Below, one piece after another: positions 31,330-40,072 of a stretch of DNA of 64,000 bases; the first letter of the stretch is position 1, and every line of letters starts with the position of its first letter. Origin of the DNA: Kuschelorhynchus macadamiae (Eukaryota > Arthropoda > Insecta > Coleoptera > Curculionidae). A model generated the notes under the pieces. The model saw only the letters and a list, made by a program, of their open reading frames with translations, was not told the DNA's origin and ran no database searches. The stretch is taken from positions 2,314,501 through 2,378,500 of the forward strand of contig JAUTXW010001600.1 in NCBI GenBank assembly GCA_030620095.1. Reading direction: 5' to 3'. The position numbers were made by a program, and so were the translations under genes.

Positions 31330-32140
31330 TTGTGCAAAATTTGTAGTCAATTAAATAAGAAGTTTTAACGTTGATTTGAAAAAAAAATTATTTAGCTGCC
31401 ATTTTGTCCTGCCATATTTAATTCGTACAACAAATTTTTCAATTTACCTCTGTATTACACTTAATTATTGCAAACAATTTGAAATGAATTTAATAAGTAG
31501 TTTTATTCAGGCTGTTTTTTGAAATTTTTTATTAGACCGCCATTTTGATTTTCCATCTTGTATTCGTACCAAAATATGATCGGTTTATTCCTACGTAACA
31601 CTTGATTTTTCCGCAAAATTTGAGAGAAATTGGATAATTCGTTTTTAGGAATAATTTTTTTAACCTTTCACTAGGCTGCTGTGTTGTAATGCTAGATTTT
31701 TACTCAAATATTACCAAGTCTTCCCCATAACATAATCTTTGACTAAAATTTGAAGTAATCTGGTAAGCAACTTGTTAGATATGCCGCGAACGGACAGACA
31801 GACAAAAAGACCGACAGAGAGGTCGAGAGAATTGAAAAAACAGGTTTTATGGCGTTTAGAGACCCGAAAACGTGAAGTTCTTCAAAAATCTGAGAGGGTG
31901 ATTTTTTCAAAATTACAAACATTTTCTTTGACCGGCATTTTGTCCTGCCATCTTGAAATCATGCCATATTTTTATCAGTTCGTCTCTATATCACACTTAA
32001 TTCTTGCACAACGTTTGAAATCAAGCTAATAAGTAATTTTTGCAGGCTGGTTTTTTTAAATACTTTATTAGGCTCCCATCTTGATTCGTACAAAAATTTT
32101 GCCAATTTATCCCTACGTGAAACTTGATCTTTGTATGTAG
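31330..32140 (+). repeat. Repeat X, long copy
   Basis: A dispersed noncoding repeat. Its sub-motifs CTGCCATTTTGTCCTGCCAT, CCGCCATTTTGATTTTCCATC and CCGGCATTTTGTCCTGCCAT are spaced through it. A GACAGACAGACAAAAAGACCG block and a TTTAGAGACCCGAAAACGTG block lie at 31790-31880. Two cycles are visible. Other copies are at 265, 19485 (antisense), 36395, 42010, 47860 and 50265. An open frame at 31772-32029 merely translates the repeat. Confidence 0.8.
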
Positions 32141-32164
32141 ACACCCTATAACATGAAGATCTGG

Positions 32165-32355
32165 CAAATTCTATTTTTTTCACGATTACAATACTCCCGA
32201 ATTTTTAAAAATCCACTAACCAGCCCAACGAGAAATAGGACCCTGAGAAATCATGGTTCTTGGGATTAGACCGTGTCAATTTGGAATTACTATCCGACGT
32301 TTCGCCTTCGATTGCACGAGACATCTTCAGGGATGTTTACTCCACGAGATCTGAA
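32165..32355 (-). repeat. PLE-2 3' end, minus strand
   Basis: On the minus strand this starts with TCTCGTGGAGTAAACATCC, passes through a hammerhead (32340-32286) and continues with TAATTCCAAATTGACACGG and GGTTAGTGGATTTTTAAAAA. The coding part is missing; a LINE fragment in the opposite direction begins at about 32355. Parts of the downstream sequence recur at 2097-2170. Confidence 0.75.
32286..32340 (-). ncRNA. Hammerhead ribozyme, core intact (PLE-2)
   Basis: Minus strand. Stem I pairs ATCC (32334-32331) with GGAT (32295-32292). The core CTGAAGA is at 32330-32324, followed by one extra T. Stem II starts GTCT (32322-32319) and closes AGGC (32307-32304) with a G-U pair and a larger loop. GAAA is at 32303-32300, then ACGT as a minimal stem III, and C32296 as the predicted cleavage site. 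All invariant core bases are present. Position 7 of the core is A here and T in PLE-1, which the motif tolerates. The two-base-pair stem III suggests activity only as a dimer, if at all. Confidence 0.78.
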
Positions 32356-32379
32356 CACTAAATTGAACTTGAATTCATT

Positions 32380-32762
32380 CATAATCCATAATTTTGTACA
32401 ACTCGATTGGGACATGATGGAGCTCCACAATAAGCTACATGAGATTAAACCTCAATTCTTTACTAATTTTGACATCGGTCATCTTAGCAGACGCGACTCC
32501 ACGGTCCTTACTAGATCCATGATTGGACATACAAAGCTCACTCATGAATACCTTTTGAAACCCGAAACCCCTCCCACCTGTAATCATTGCAATGTCCGAC
32601 TAACTATCAAACACCTGTTTCTCGAATGCAACTTAAATTCATTTAGAACTGACTGCAACTTAAACTTCAAAAGTCTTAAAAATATCTTTGATCCTACTCC
32701 TGCAAACTTAATGAATGAGGTAGAGTTCTTAAAAGAGTCATCTTTATACCATAAGATATAAT
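32380..32762 (+). pseudogene. LINE ORF2 C-terminal region (RNase H-following Cys/His segment)
   Basis: An open frame ending at 32760 reads LSRRDSTVLTRSMIGHTKLT and then HEYLLKPETPPTCNHCNVRL, TIKHLFLECN. The spacing C-x2-C-x7-H-x4-C after a GHT..T..YLL phrase is typical of the C-terminus of Jockey/I-type LINE polyproteins. The frame upstream of about 32355 is antisense PLE-2 sequence, so the LINE is 5'-truncated at that point. The sequence is open to the stop codon. No poly(A) tail is obvious after 32763. Confidence 0.8.
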
Positions 32763-32880
32763 ATGTAAACAACACTACACCTAGCAATTTTGACAATTTC
32801 AGTCTTTTTGCTATGTCAACCAAAATACAAACATTCAATCATTTGAAAAAAGCTTTAAAAACAGCAATTCTGCTTAAAAT

Positions 32881-33210
32881 GGATAGTTCGGATGACGAAA
32901 TACCACAAGAGGTACTAAAAGCCGCGGAATCAGCAAATTTGAAGCTAGCCAGTAAAATCAAAACAGAAGTATGAAAAGCAGAACGAATTGTTCGGGAAAT
33001 TGCCCAAAGGAAAAGGTGTGAAAACGGTTAAAGAAGAGATACTATTAGCTTATCTTCTTGAATTAAGCAAATAATTAAGACCAAGTACTTTGTGGACTAA
33101 ATACTCAATACTTAAGAGCGTTTTAAAAGTTAAAGAAAATATAAGCAAATTCTACAAATTAACTACTTTAATCAAAAAGCAAAATGTTGGCTTCAAACTA
33201 GATATGGGAC
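32881..33210 (+). pseudogene. Crypton tyrosine recombinase, N-terminal relic
   Basis: Starts MDSSDDEIPQEVLKAAESAN (32880-32940), then in shifted frames KQNELFGKLPKGKGVKTVKE, EILLAYLLELSK and RPSTLWTKYSILKSVLKVKE, NISKFYKLTTLIKK. It resembles the N-terminal core-binding half of insect Crypton recombinases and the minus-strand copy at 42652-42840 (KEDVLLVYFQEIS, PSTMWSNYSMIKSMLKIKKN). Frameshifts occur near 32972 and 33075. The catalytic half is not contiguous; a matching middle part appears at 36135-36385 beyond a nested hAT element. Confidence 0.75.
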
Positions 33211-33321
33211 ATGTCACTCATTTTAATGATGCGCTTCACCGACTTTTGTTCACTTTACTGAATTAGCTCACTAGTCGGCGCAATTGAGCTGCGAAACGAA
33301 GGAGCGAAATACACTTCTAAC

Positions 33322-35338
33322 CAGGGTTGTTCCAAAGCGTACTTTTGTACCAAATTTGGCACACTTGGAAAATATTTGGCACCATGGTACATCTTTCGTC
33401 TTTTTGGCACAATTTATCATTCATATTACTAATTAATTTACTTGAACTTAACGACATATCTTTTAATAAATACCATAATAGGTCTTTTAAATAATTTTGT
33501 GTTACAAGTCATAACACAGCATCGCTTTTTACGTCAGCGAAGGTGGTAGTATGAGCGGCGTGAAATAAAAATCGACGCGAGGCTCCATAGAGAAAGAGAT
33601 AGTTTTACCTCGTGGGGTCGGGAAAATATTAGATGAAATTGTTTGTTTTCTCCGTCTGTCCAGGCTAGTTGCCTATTTGTCTGTCTCTGTCTAACAGTAT
33701 TAAAAGCGGAAAGCCTGGCTATTCAGTCGCTCAAAGTTAATGATTCGAGGGTCGAGTCAATTTTGAATAAAAACGGTTTTTTATTTAAAGAATCTCCTGG
33801 ATAGCAGTAGCTGTTAGCAGTGTATTCCAAATCCTTATATAATTATTTCGCCACTTGTTTTCGTCTTGTATGTTAACGGATTAATTAATTCAGTTAAAAA
33901 TCGGAATTGTACGAAGTTAGTTCAACCACGAAGTACCCAATAATGTTATTGTTAGCAGACCTTCGAGATATCCATGCTCATGCTGGAAACCTAGATAGGG
34001 CACGAGCTGCGGGCGTGGGTGATGATCATATCTACTGATGTGAACATGGCAGCCAAAAGTTAGCAGCTTAACTGCTGATGACATTTTAATATTTTAGTAG
34101 ATATTAAACAACGGGCAAATATGATTACTGAACACAGGTTTAAGGAGTCGTTTAAAATTTACATTATTTTGGTTGGCAACAATGTTCTCACAATTTTTCC
34201 AATATACAAAAAATTCAAAGACATCCATATTTTTGGATATCAGTTTAATATTTATTTAGTAAATAAGTGCTATAATTGCACGAGCATAGGCAGCAATTTG
34301 TTCCGTGTATCAAGTACAATATTTGCAGATACAAGTTTATTTATTTCAGCAACACATTTCACTTGATTTTCATATTTCGTATTTATTCTAGTTAATATAA
34401 AGGCCTTAAATAATTCGGAAGCCGTCAAAAGATGCTTAGGTTACCATAAGACACATTAGGCAAAACGCTAATTGCTTTGAAAAACTAGATATACGGTCAA
34501 TTTGACTTTTATAAACATTTTGGAAAATATATAGTCACAATTAGTTATATAGAGAATGACTCGAGAGACTTCAAAGAGTGTCTAATTTATATTATAGCAA
34601 AATTTTGTTACATGTACGTACATATACATACCTATCTTTTTTGCAGAAAATCTAAACATACTGCCAACTTGTTTTTTATATATGTTTTAGCTAATATGTA
34701 TGCCTAACTAATGGACATATAAAGAATGACCCGCTAGAAAGAGTGTCTAATTTATATTAAGGTAGAAGTTATTACATGTGAGCGCATATACATATTTATT
34801 TTATACGCTCACATATAATATAATCTACTTTAATGTAAATTAGACACTCTTTGATGGTTGGCGGGTCATTCTCTATATGATCATTAATTAGGTTTATATA
34901 TTAGCTAAAACATATATAAAAATCAAATTGACAGTATGTCTAGTTTTTCTCTTATAACTATTAATTAGGTCTATACTATACTACATTTGTTAAAAATGAT
35001 TATAAATATGTTGTTTTAATTTACAGTTTCAATTTTCTGCAATATTTCAATGTTATTAATTATTTTGCGTTTAATAAGTATGCATATATACATACACAAC
35101 ATATAAATATATATTATAAATATAATTATTTAAATTGTCTATCATTTCATTATTTTCATGGATGATATAATGCTCAAAATACAAATTAGTAATGTTGTAA
35201 AAAAAGAAATCGCCTACGGAAACTGAGGATGTACAACCTTAATCACAGTACTACATCTATTTGGTACACTTTTACGAAATTTGGTACAATTCAACATAAC
35301 CGTTTGTTACAAAAATTTTAAGCTACGGAACAACCCTG
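33322..35338. mobile_element. Nonautonomous hAT-type element, 2,017 bp, TSD CTTCTAAC
   Basis: The ends CAGGGTTGTTCC and GGAACAACCCTG form a 12-bp perfect inverted repeat. The 8-mer CTTCTAAC flanks both sides (33314-33321 and 35339-35346). An 8-bp duplication and CAG-starting ends are standard for hAT. TTTGGTAC/GTACCAAA words lie just inside both ends. No transposase frame is present. The centre contains long palindromic sequence (34530-34990). The element probably depends on an enzyme supplied elsewhere. Confidence 0.88.
34530..34990. repeat. Long imperfect palindrome inside the hAT-type element
   Basis: AAAGAGTGTCTAATTTATATT with a nearby GACCCGC word, and CATGTGAGCGCATATACA, are mirrored by CGCTCACATAT, GTAAATTAGACACTCTTT and GCGGGTCATTCTCTATAT. 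The tightest centre is near 34790. A further direct copy of the AGAGTGTCTAATTTATATTA segment lies at 34574-34597. The RNA could fold into an extended hairpin. Confidence 0.8.
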
Positions 35339-35349
35339 CTTCTAACGTC

Positions 35350-36130
35350 GTTTGACCATGCTCCAAACTCATGAATTGACTCCCGAACCACGGTTCTGCC
35401 ACCCTAGAGGCTCGTAGTTATAAAGGACAGTGGATGGGATATCGTGCTCGGCTAGTACGGCGAAGAATCACCGCGACGGATTGGTCAAGTTTAGTGTTTT
35501 AATTTTTTGACGTTATACAGTCTTAGTATACAGAATTTCTGTTGGAGATTTATCATATAAATTAGGTTCTTATTTATTTCGTTTAAGGTATTTAAAGTTA
35601 AAGATATTTGTATAATTAATATTAAAAATGACTTCACGATATTGCCGAAAAAAAAAGTCATCATATGTTCTTTTCCATAATGTTAGAATAAATATTTATG
35701 TTTATTGCATTTTTTAAACTACATTATTTTCTTAATTATTAAATTGCTTTATTTTGTATGCGTATTTACCAATAGGCAGTTTCAGCTATATCTATAATCT
35801 ATAATCTATATTTGTATTTATTTTACATCTAAACAGCCGAAATAAAAGATGAAACCTAAAGAGTTAAGACCGCTAAGTCGCGCTGCATCGAGAATGTAAC
35901 AAACAGTACATATTCCACTGCAATTCGACTCTTTCGGAGGTCGTGACACTGTGGCTCTTTATCGTCGCAAGTCGTCCCCGCTCCGTAACGCTGTAAAAGA
36001 TCTGTACCGCGAAGCTGCTTCAGTGACTCACTTAACTGAGCTGATTCTTTGAGCCAGCTCACTCCTGAGTTACACATCTTTACTTCAAACTAAAGAAAGC
36101 AAATATTTTTACAAAAGGAAACAGATCGGA
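35350..36130. other. Unassigned, locally GC-richer sequence
   Basis: The stretch after the hAT element (about 35350-35520) and the stretch around 35870-36080 are GC-richer than their surroundings and show no known coding motif. They may belong to the element into which the hAT inserted (33210-33313 on its left side), but I could not identify it. Confidence 0.35.
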
Positions 36131-36134
36131 TTTT

Positions 36135-36385
36135 ATGAATAAGGCGCCACATGATGATATCTCTTGTTAAAAGTTGCGACTATTTTTGGGCTTGCAAGCG
36201 CCTGCAGAAGAGAGGAATTAGCAAAACTAACAACAGTTGACATTGAAGACAAGGGAAATTTAATTGTGGACAAAATTCAAGATTCAAAAAATTACACTTC
36301 ACGGTCTTTTGTTATATCCGACGAAATTAACAATGGAAAGTATCTACTATTTGAAGTTGAAGTCAATCGAGTAACAAATTTTTAA
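36135..36385 (+). pseudogene. Crypton tyrosine recombinase, middle fragment
   Basis: The frame reads NKAPHDDISC*KVATIFGLA, then SACRREELAKLTTVDIEDKG and SRSFVISDEINNG. GLASACRREEL contains the first catalytic arginine environment of tyrosine recombinases (G-x-R-R-x-E-L). The minus-strand copy gives VIGIAGACRQKELTHL. The C-terminal catalytic part is absent; a repeat X fragment begins at about 36395. Probably the same Crypton copy as 32881-33210. Confidence 0.75.
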
Positions 36386-36394
36386 CAATGCCGT

Positions 36395-36480
36395 AAACAA
36401 ACAGACTGATAGAATTGAGAAAATATGTTATTCGGCGTTTAGGGATCCTGAAACGTAGAGATCTTATATTTCATTCAATT
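36395..36480 (+). repeat. Repeat X fragment
   Basis: ACAGACTGATAGAATTGAG, AAATATGTTATTCGGCGTTT and GGGATCCTGAAACGTAGAGA match the 42010-42090 copy. Confidence 0.65.
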
Positions 36481-37075
36481 TTTATCTGTCGCGGATATCC
36501 TAAAATTACAGTTTTTTTTGTTTTGTACATCCGTAAAAATTCTAAAGTTTACAACGGTAAATTAAATTGCATGCTTTTATACGTTAATGATAGATGCAGA
36601 TGCATTTAATACTGCATTGTGTTCGAATAACTGAGGCATATCAAGAGACTCATACTTAAATTAGAATCTAAAACAGTTTCAAATAATTTGATTCTCCAAT
36701 CTGCCCCGCTTCAGACAACCACGATTAAATTTATGTTTGAGCGTTTGTAGGTAACCGACAATAGTTAGTTTGAGTTTGGATGGGATTTTACTGAAATGTT
36801 TGGCACGAACAATCCTTTCCATTATATAATTATACTTAGCTCTATCCAGCTGTGGCTTAGTGACATAGAAACCAGGGGGAGGGAGGAGCCTGCAACAGCT
36901 GTTTTTGTTAATAAGTCCTAACTGCCTTCCATGTCCTCATTTTTTAAATTTTTTTTTGAAGAGGTCTCAAAATTAATCTGCGAACTTCACTAATATTTTT
37001 TTATTTTTTTAAATGTATATTTGAGAAGTCAGTTGAGTATTCAATTTTAGTTCAATAAAAACTACAGAATAATAA

Positions 37076-39092
37076 CACTGGCTGACAAAAAAAAATTTTC
37101 TGTTTTAACACAAATCAGAATAGCATAATCTAATAGATTGGACCTATCCAAATTCGAAAATGACAAATTGAAAGTTGTAGCACTTAGGGTTTTCTTGTTA
37201 AAGTTGTAGAGCCATATCGAATGTTACGTTATTATTATGTTACTTAATATCTATAGAAAAAATGATTTCAGAAAATTCTTAAACCTGTTTATTGACTATG
37301 TTTACAGTTTTCGCCTATTAAACATACCATACATCTAAGAGAAAAGCAAACGAGAAAAATATTAACTTAAAACACTAATTAAACTATATTTTTTCCGTTT
37401 ATGAGGCGTCCTATCTTTTCTTTTCAAAAACCAACAGTAGTCACCCATCATGGCTGGATCCTATCGTCCTTGCTACCGAATTTCCATTGTTCTGATATCT
37501 TGGTGAAACCTTTCACCCTGCTCGTCACTAACAGCTCCCAAATTTTTAGGAAAAAATGACAGATGGGAATGGAAGAAGTGAATTTTTAATGACATTCTGG
37601 CACCAAGCGCTTTACAGGCATCTAAGAGTTCATTAACTAATTGTTCATAATTTTCATCCATATTGTTGCCTAAAAATCCTCTTACTACATTAACAAATGA
37701 ATTCCATGCTCTGAGTTCCTGCTTGGTAAGTTTTTCCGCCTTCTTTTAATTTGGCATCACTTAACTGGGGAAAGACTTGCCTTAATTTATTGCACGACTG
37801 TCCTATAAACAAAGAAAACAGCAATATTTTGCAAATCCCCCCCGGAGTCCCAATAAAATCGCTATAACCTTTTTAAGTTCCCACATATCTGCCATTTATA
37901 CCTATTGTAGTTTATTTTATCCAAAATCGTGCGCATATTTTCATAATTTTCTTTCATTGCAACTGAATGGGCAACTGGTATAGAGGGTTTTAAATTTCCA
38001 TTATGCAATAACAGCTTTTAAGCTATATTTAGATGAGTCTATAAATAAGCGCTACTCACGGGGAGAAGTTCCTGCATTAAACTGCCTATATCAGTACACG
38101 CGCACAATGAAATTTCCATACTGTAGAATTCAGAAAACATAGCATTTCTTTTTCTGAAGTTCGTAATTTTTGTTTCTTTGGCCAATAGGTTCCATTGAAT
38201 AACCCCAAATCACGTACTAAATCATTTAATTCACCTTGAACAATCAAATGTGGCTCGCCGGAACTGGGACCTGTGGTAAAAGTGGGATCGGTGCACTGTT
38301 CTTCTGAGCTGCCTGATGATGCGTTATCTCCATTATCTCCCAAATCAATAGCTTGCCAATTTAAAAGCGCAATTGGCACTGGCAAATTTGCATTATGAGG
38401 AACAGGTCGTATGGCAGATTGCAAATTTGAATATTCTACATTGTGCTTTCCCTTTTTGGCATAACCTTCAGTCTTTGTCAGGCAAAAATAACAATCGTCA
38501 GAATGATTGGTGGGTTCTCGCCATACCAGTGGAACTGCAAAAGGCGTACTTTTTCTCTTTCCTTTCATCCACTGCACCAATGATACACTACAACTAACAC
38601 AGCACACATGGGGAGCCCACCGCTTATCTTGATCCCCAATTAACACACCAAAATATTTCAAGTAGGCTTTTTTTACATTTTCGGAAAATGGCCTGGCTTG
38701 TGATTTCATCAGAAATTCTCCACAAATACAACAAAATTTGTCGGGAGAAAGCTTCGGCGCGTTTGACTCGACATTCTCGTCTTCACATACACTTGCTTAT
38801 CGATACACAGAGAACCACTCAATTCGAAACTCAACAGAAAAGTGATGTTTAACTTTTATTTTATGTCTAATGTTGTAAACAACCCAGTCTAGGTAATTTT
38901 TCCGTTGTAAAATGGACCTATTTTAGCCGCCCCACAATAAAATTGTTTACCTGCCAATATAAAAGATTCTAATTAGGCTATTAAAAAATGGTACGTATTA
39001 GGGCTTTCCAAATATTTTTTTATTATTGGGAGGGTATTTCCATTGTGAAAATAATGAGCTGGGCTGTGTTAGAAAAATCTTGTCGGCCAGTG
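37076..39092 (-). mobile_element. Family U transposon, copy 1, 2,017 bp, CACTG ends, TAA duplication
   Basis: The ends read CACTGGCTGACAA and, inverted, CACTGGCCGACAA, with TAA on both outer sides (37073-37075 and 39093-39095). CACTA/CACTG ends with 3-bp duplications are typical of the CMC (EnSpm/CACTA, Chapaev-type) superfamily; the family assignment is inferred from that. One minus-strand gene, broken, occupies 37389-38790. The 3' region (37080-37385) is shared with the copy ending at 54177. Confidence 0.8.
37389..38790 (-). pseudogene. Family U protein, copy 1 (Cys-rich N-terminus, transposase-like core)
   Basis: N-terminus: KFCCICGEF, GDQDKRWAPHVCCVSC and DDCYFCLTKT, giving CxxC pairs likely to bind zinc. 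VWREPTNHSDD, SAIRPVPHNANLPVP and LNDLVRDLGL follow. Then, in other frames: RLFIDSSKYSLKA, KVIAILLGLRGGFAKYCCFL, NSFVNVVRGFLGNNMDENYE, and the C-terminal SDEQGERFHQDIRTMEIR and DPAMMGDYCWFLKRKDRTPH. GDLK followed by a CFLC pair recalls the core of CACTA-type (Tnp2-like) transposases; this is my inference. An in-frame TAG before RLFIDSS is shared with copy 3. A deletion removes the LPPLHIKLGLMK segment, and two stops fall near the C-terminus. Confidence 0.75.
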
Positions 39093-39499
39093 TAATATGT
39101 CGGATAATGATAAACTTTGCATTTTATTTGTCTTCAAATTCAGCGCGTGTGACGTCGGAAATCATTCGTATTTTAGTTAACTCCATGTTATATAGTTTCG
39201 AATAATGGTCCTAAAATACATCAAAATTTCAAAAAGTTAGTATTAGTTTTGTAAATGCAAATTCTAATAATTTACCCAAAGTAGACATGTATCGCGCATT
39301 AATATTGTGTTTTATATTCAAGTACACAAAATAACTGATTAAATTGATTAAAAAAAATGTTATTCATAGTTTTGCATAATCTTTTTATACCCCAAAAATA
39401 GAAAAACCTGGTTGGGTGGAGTAGAAGCGGCAACGTCGCACAATATTATAGCTATTTACCTAAAAAGTGCGCAAAATAAATTTTGTCGAACGAGTCTGC

Positions 39500-40005
39500 T
39501 TTGGTCAAGCAGCCGAGTGCGGAAAACTCGAATTTTCTCCTGTAGAACATAGAATTTGATTGGCGATGCGTTTTCTGTTCTCCATGGATACGTCCACATA
39601 TGATTCTGCAACTGTTGTTGATTGCCATCCCCCGAGACGTTTCAAATTAGTAATATCCACTCCAGCGTCGGCCAACATAGTAGCCAAACAGCATCTATAA
39701 CGGTATCCAGTAGTGTCTGGATTTGATCTCAAAAAAACAGCCACGTCCGATGGCATCTTACCAAACTTATTAATGCCATTTTGAGTAGTACATTTACCTT
39801 TTTGGATATTGACAAAAAACCCTTGATGCGGTGTAGTTTTGGGACGCAGAGACATGTACTTCTTGATTAAATTAAGATTTTTTTCTTCAGTTATAACAAA
39901 GCTTCTGCTCTGGAGAGTCTTGCTATAGTTAAAAGCAGTGTTATCGTGCGGGTCATACGATTTATCAACGACAAACTTTTTAAGTTTGTTTTTCTTTTAT
40001 TACGT
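39500..40005 (-). pseudogene. Crypton tyrosine recombinase, C-terminal catalytic half
   Basis: The minus-strand frame reads FVVDKSYDPHDNTAFNYSKT, LQSRSFVITEEKNLNLIKKY, FFVNIQKGKCTTQNGINKFG and KMPSDVAVFLRSNPD. The catalytic box follows: GYRYRCCLATMLADAGVDI, LKRLGGWQSTTVAESYVDVS. In active relatives the box has H-x-x-R and a second histidine (LKRHGGW); here both histidines are replaced (Y and L), while the final tyrosine (ESYVD) is kept. So recombination is probably lost even without a frame break. It is separated from its N-terminal half (42343-42840) by an inserted transposon. Confidence 0.82.
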
Positions 40006-40009
40006 GTAA

Positions 40010-40072
40010 TCATAGGTCTGTCTAATTCATCTTCCGCATAAAATCCGGAAGATGAATTAGACAGACCTATGA
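40010..40072. repeat. Perfect 27-bp inverted repeat with 9-nt loop
   Basis: The left arm, 40010-40036 (starting TCATAGGTCTGTCTAATTC), is exactly complementary to 40046-40072. The left arm is in frame with the Crypton sequence on the minus strand (EDELDRPMI). The right arm repeats the same codons on the plus strand, so this is a sharp inversion junction of Crypton coding sequence, located where the inserted element begins. Confidence 0.95.

Noticed and set aside
31772..32029. Open frame rich in Arg/Lys
   Set aside because: It is the translation of repeat X, including its GACAGACAGAC run.
38310..38340. CTGATGATGCG resembling a hammerhead core
   Set aside because: Lies in family U coding sequence; no stem II partner followed by GAAA nearby.
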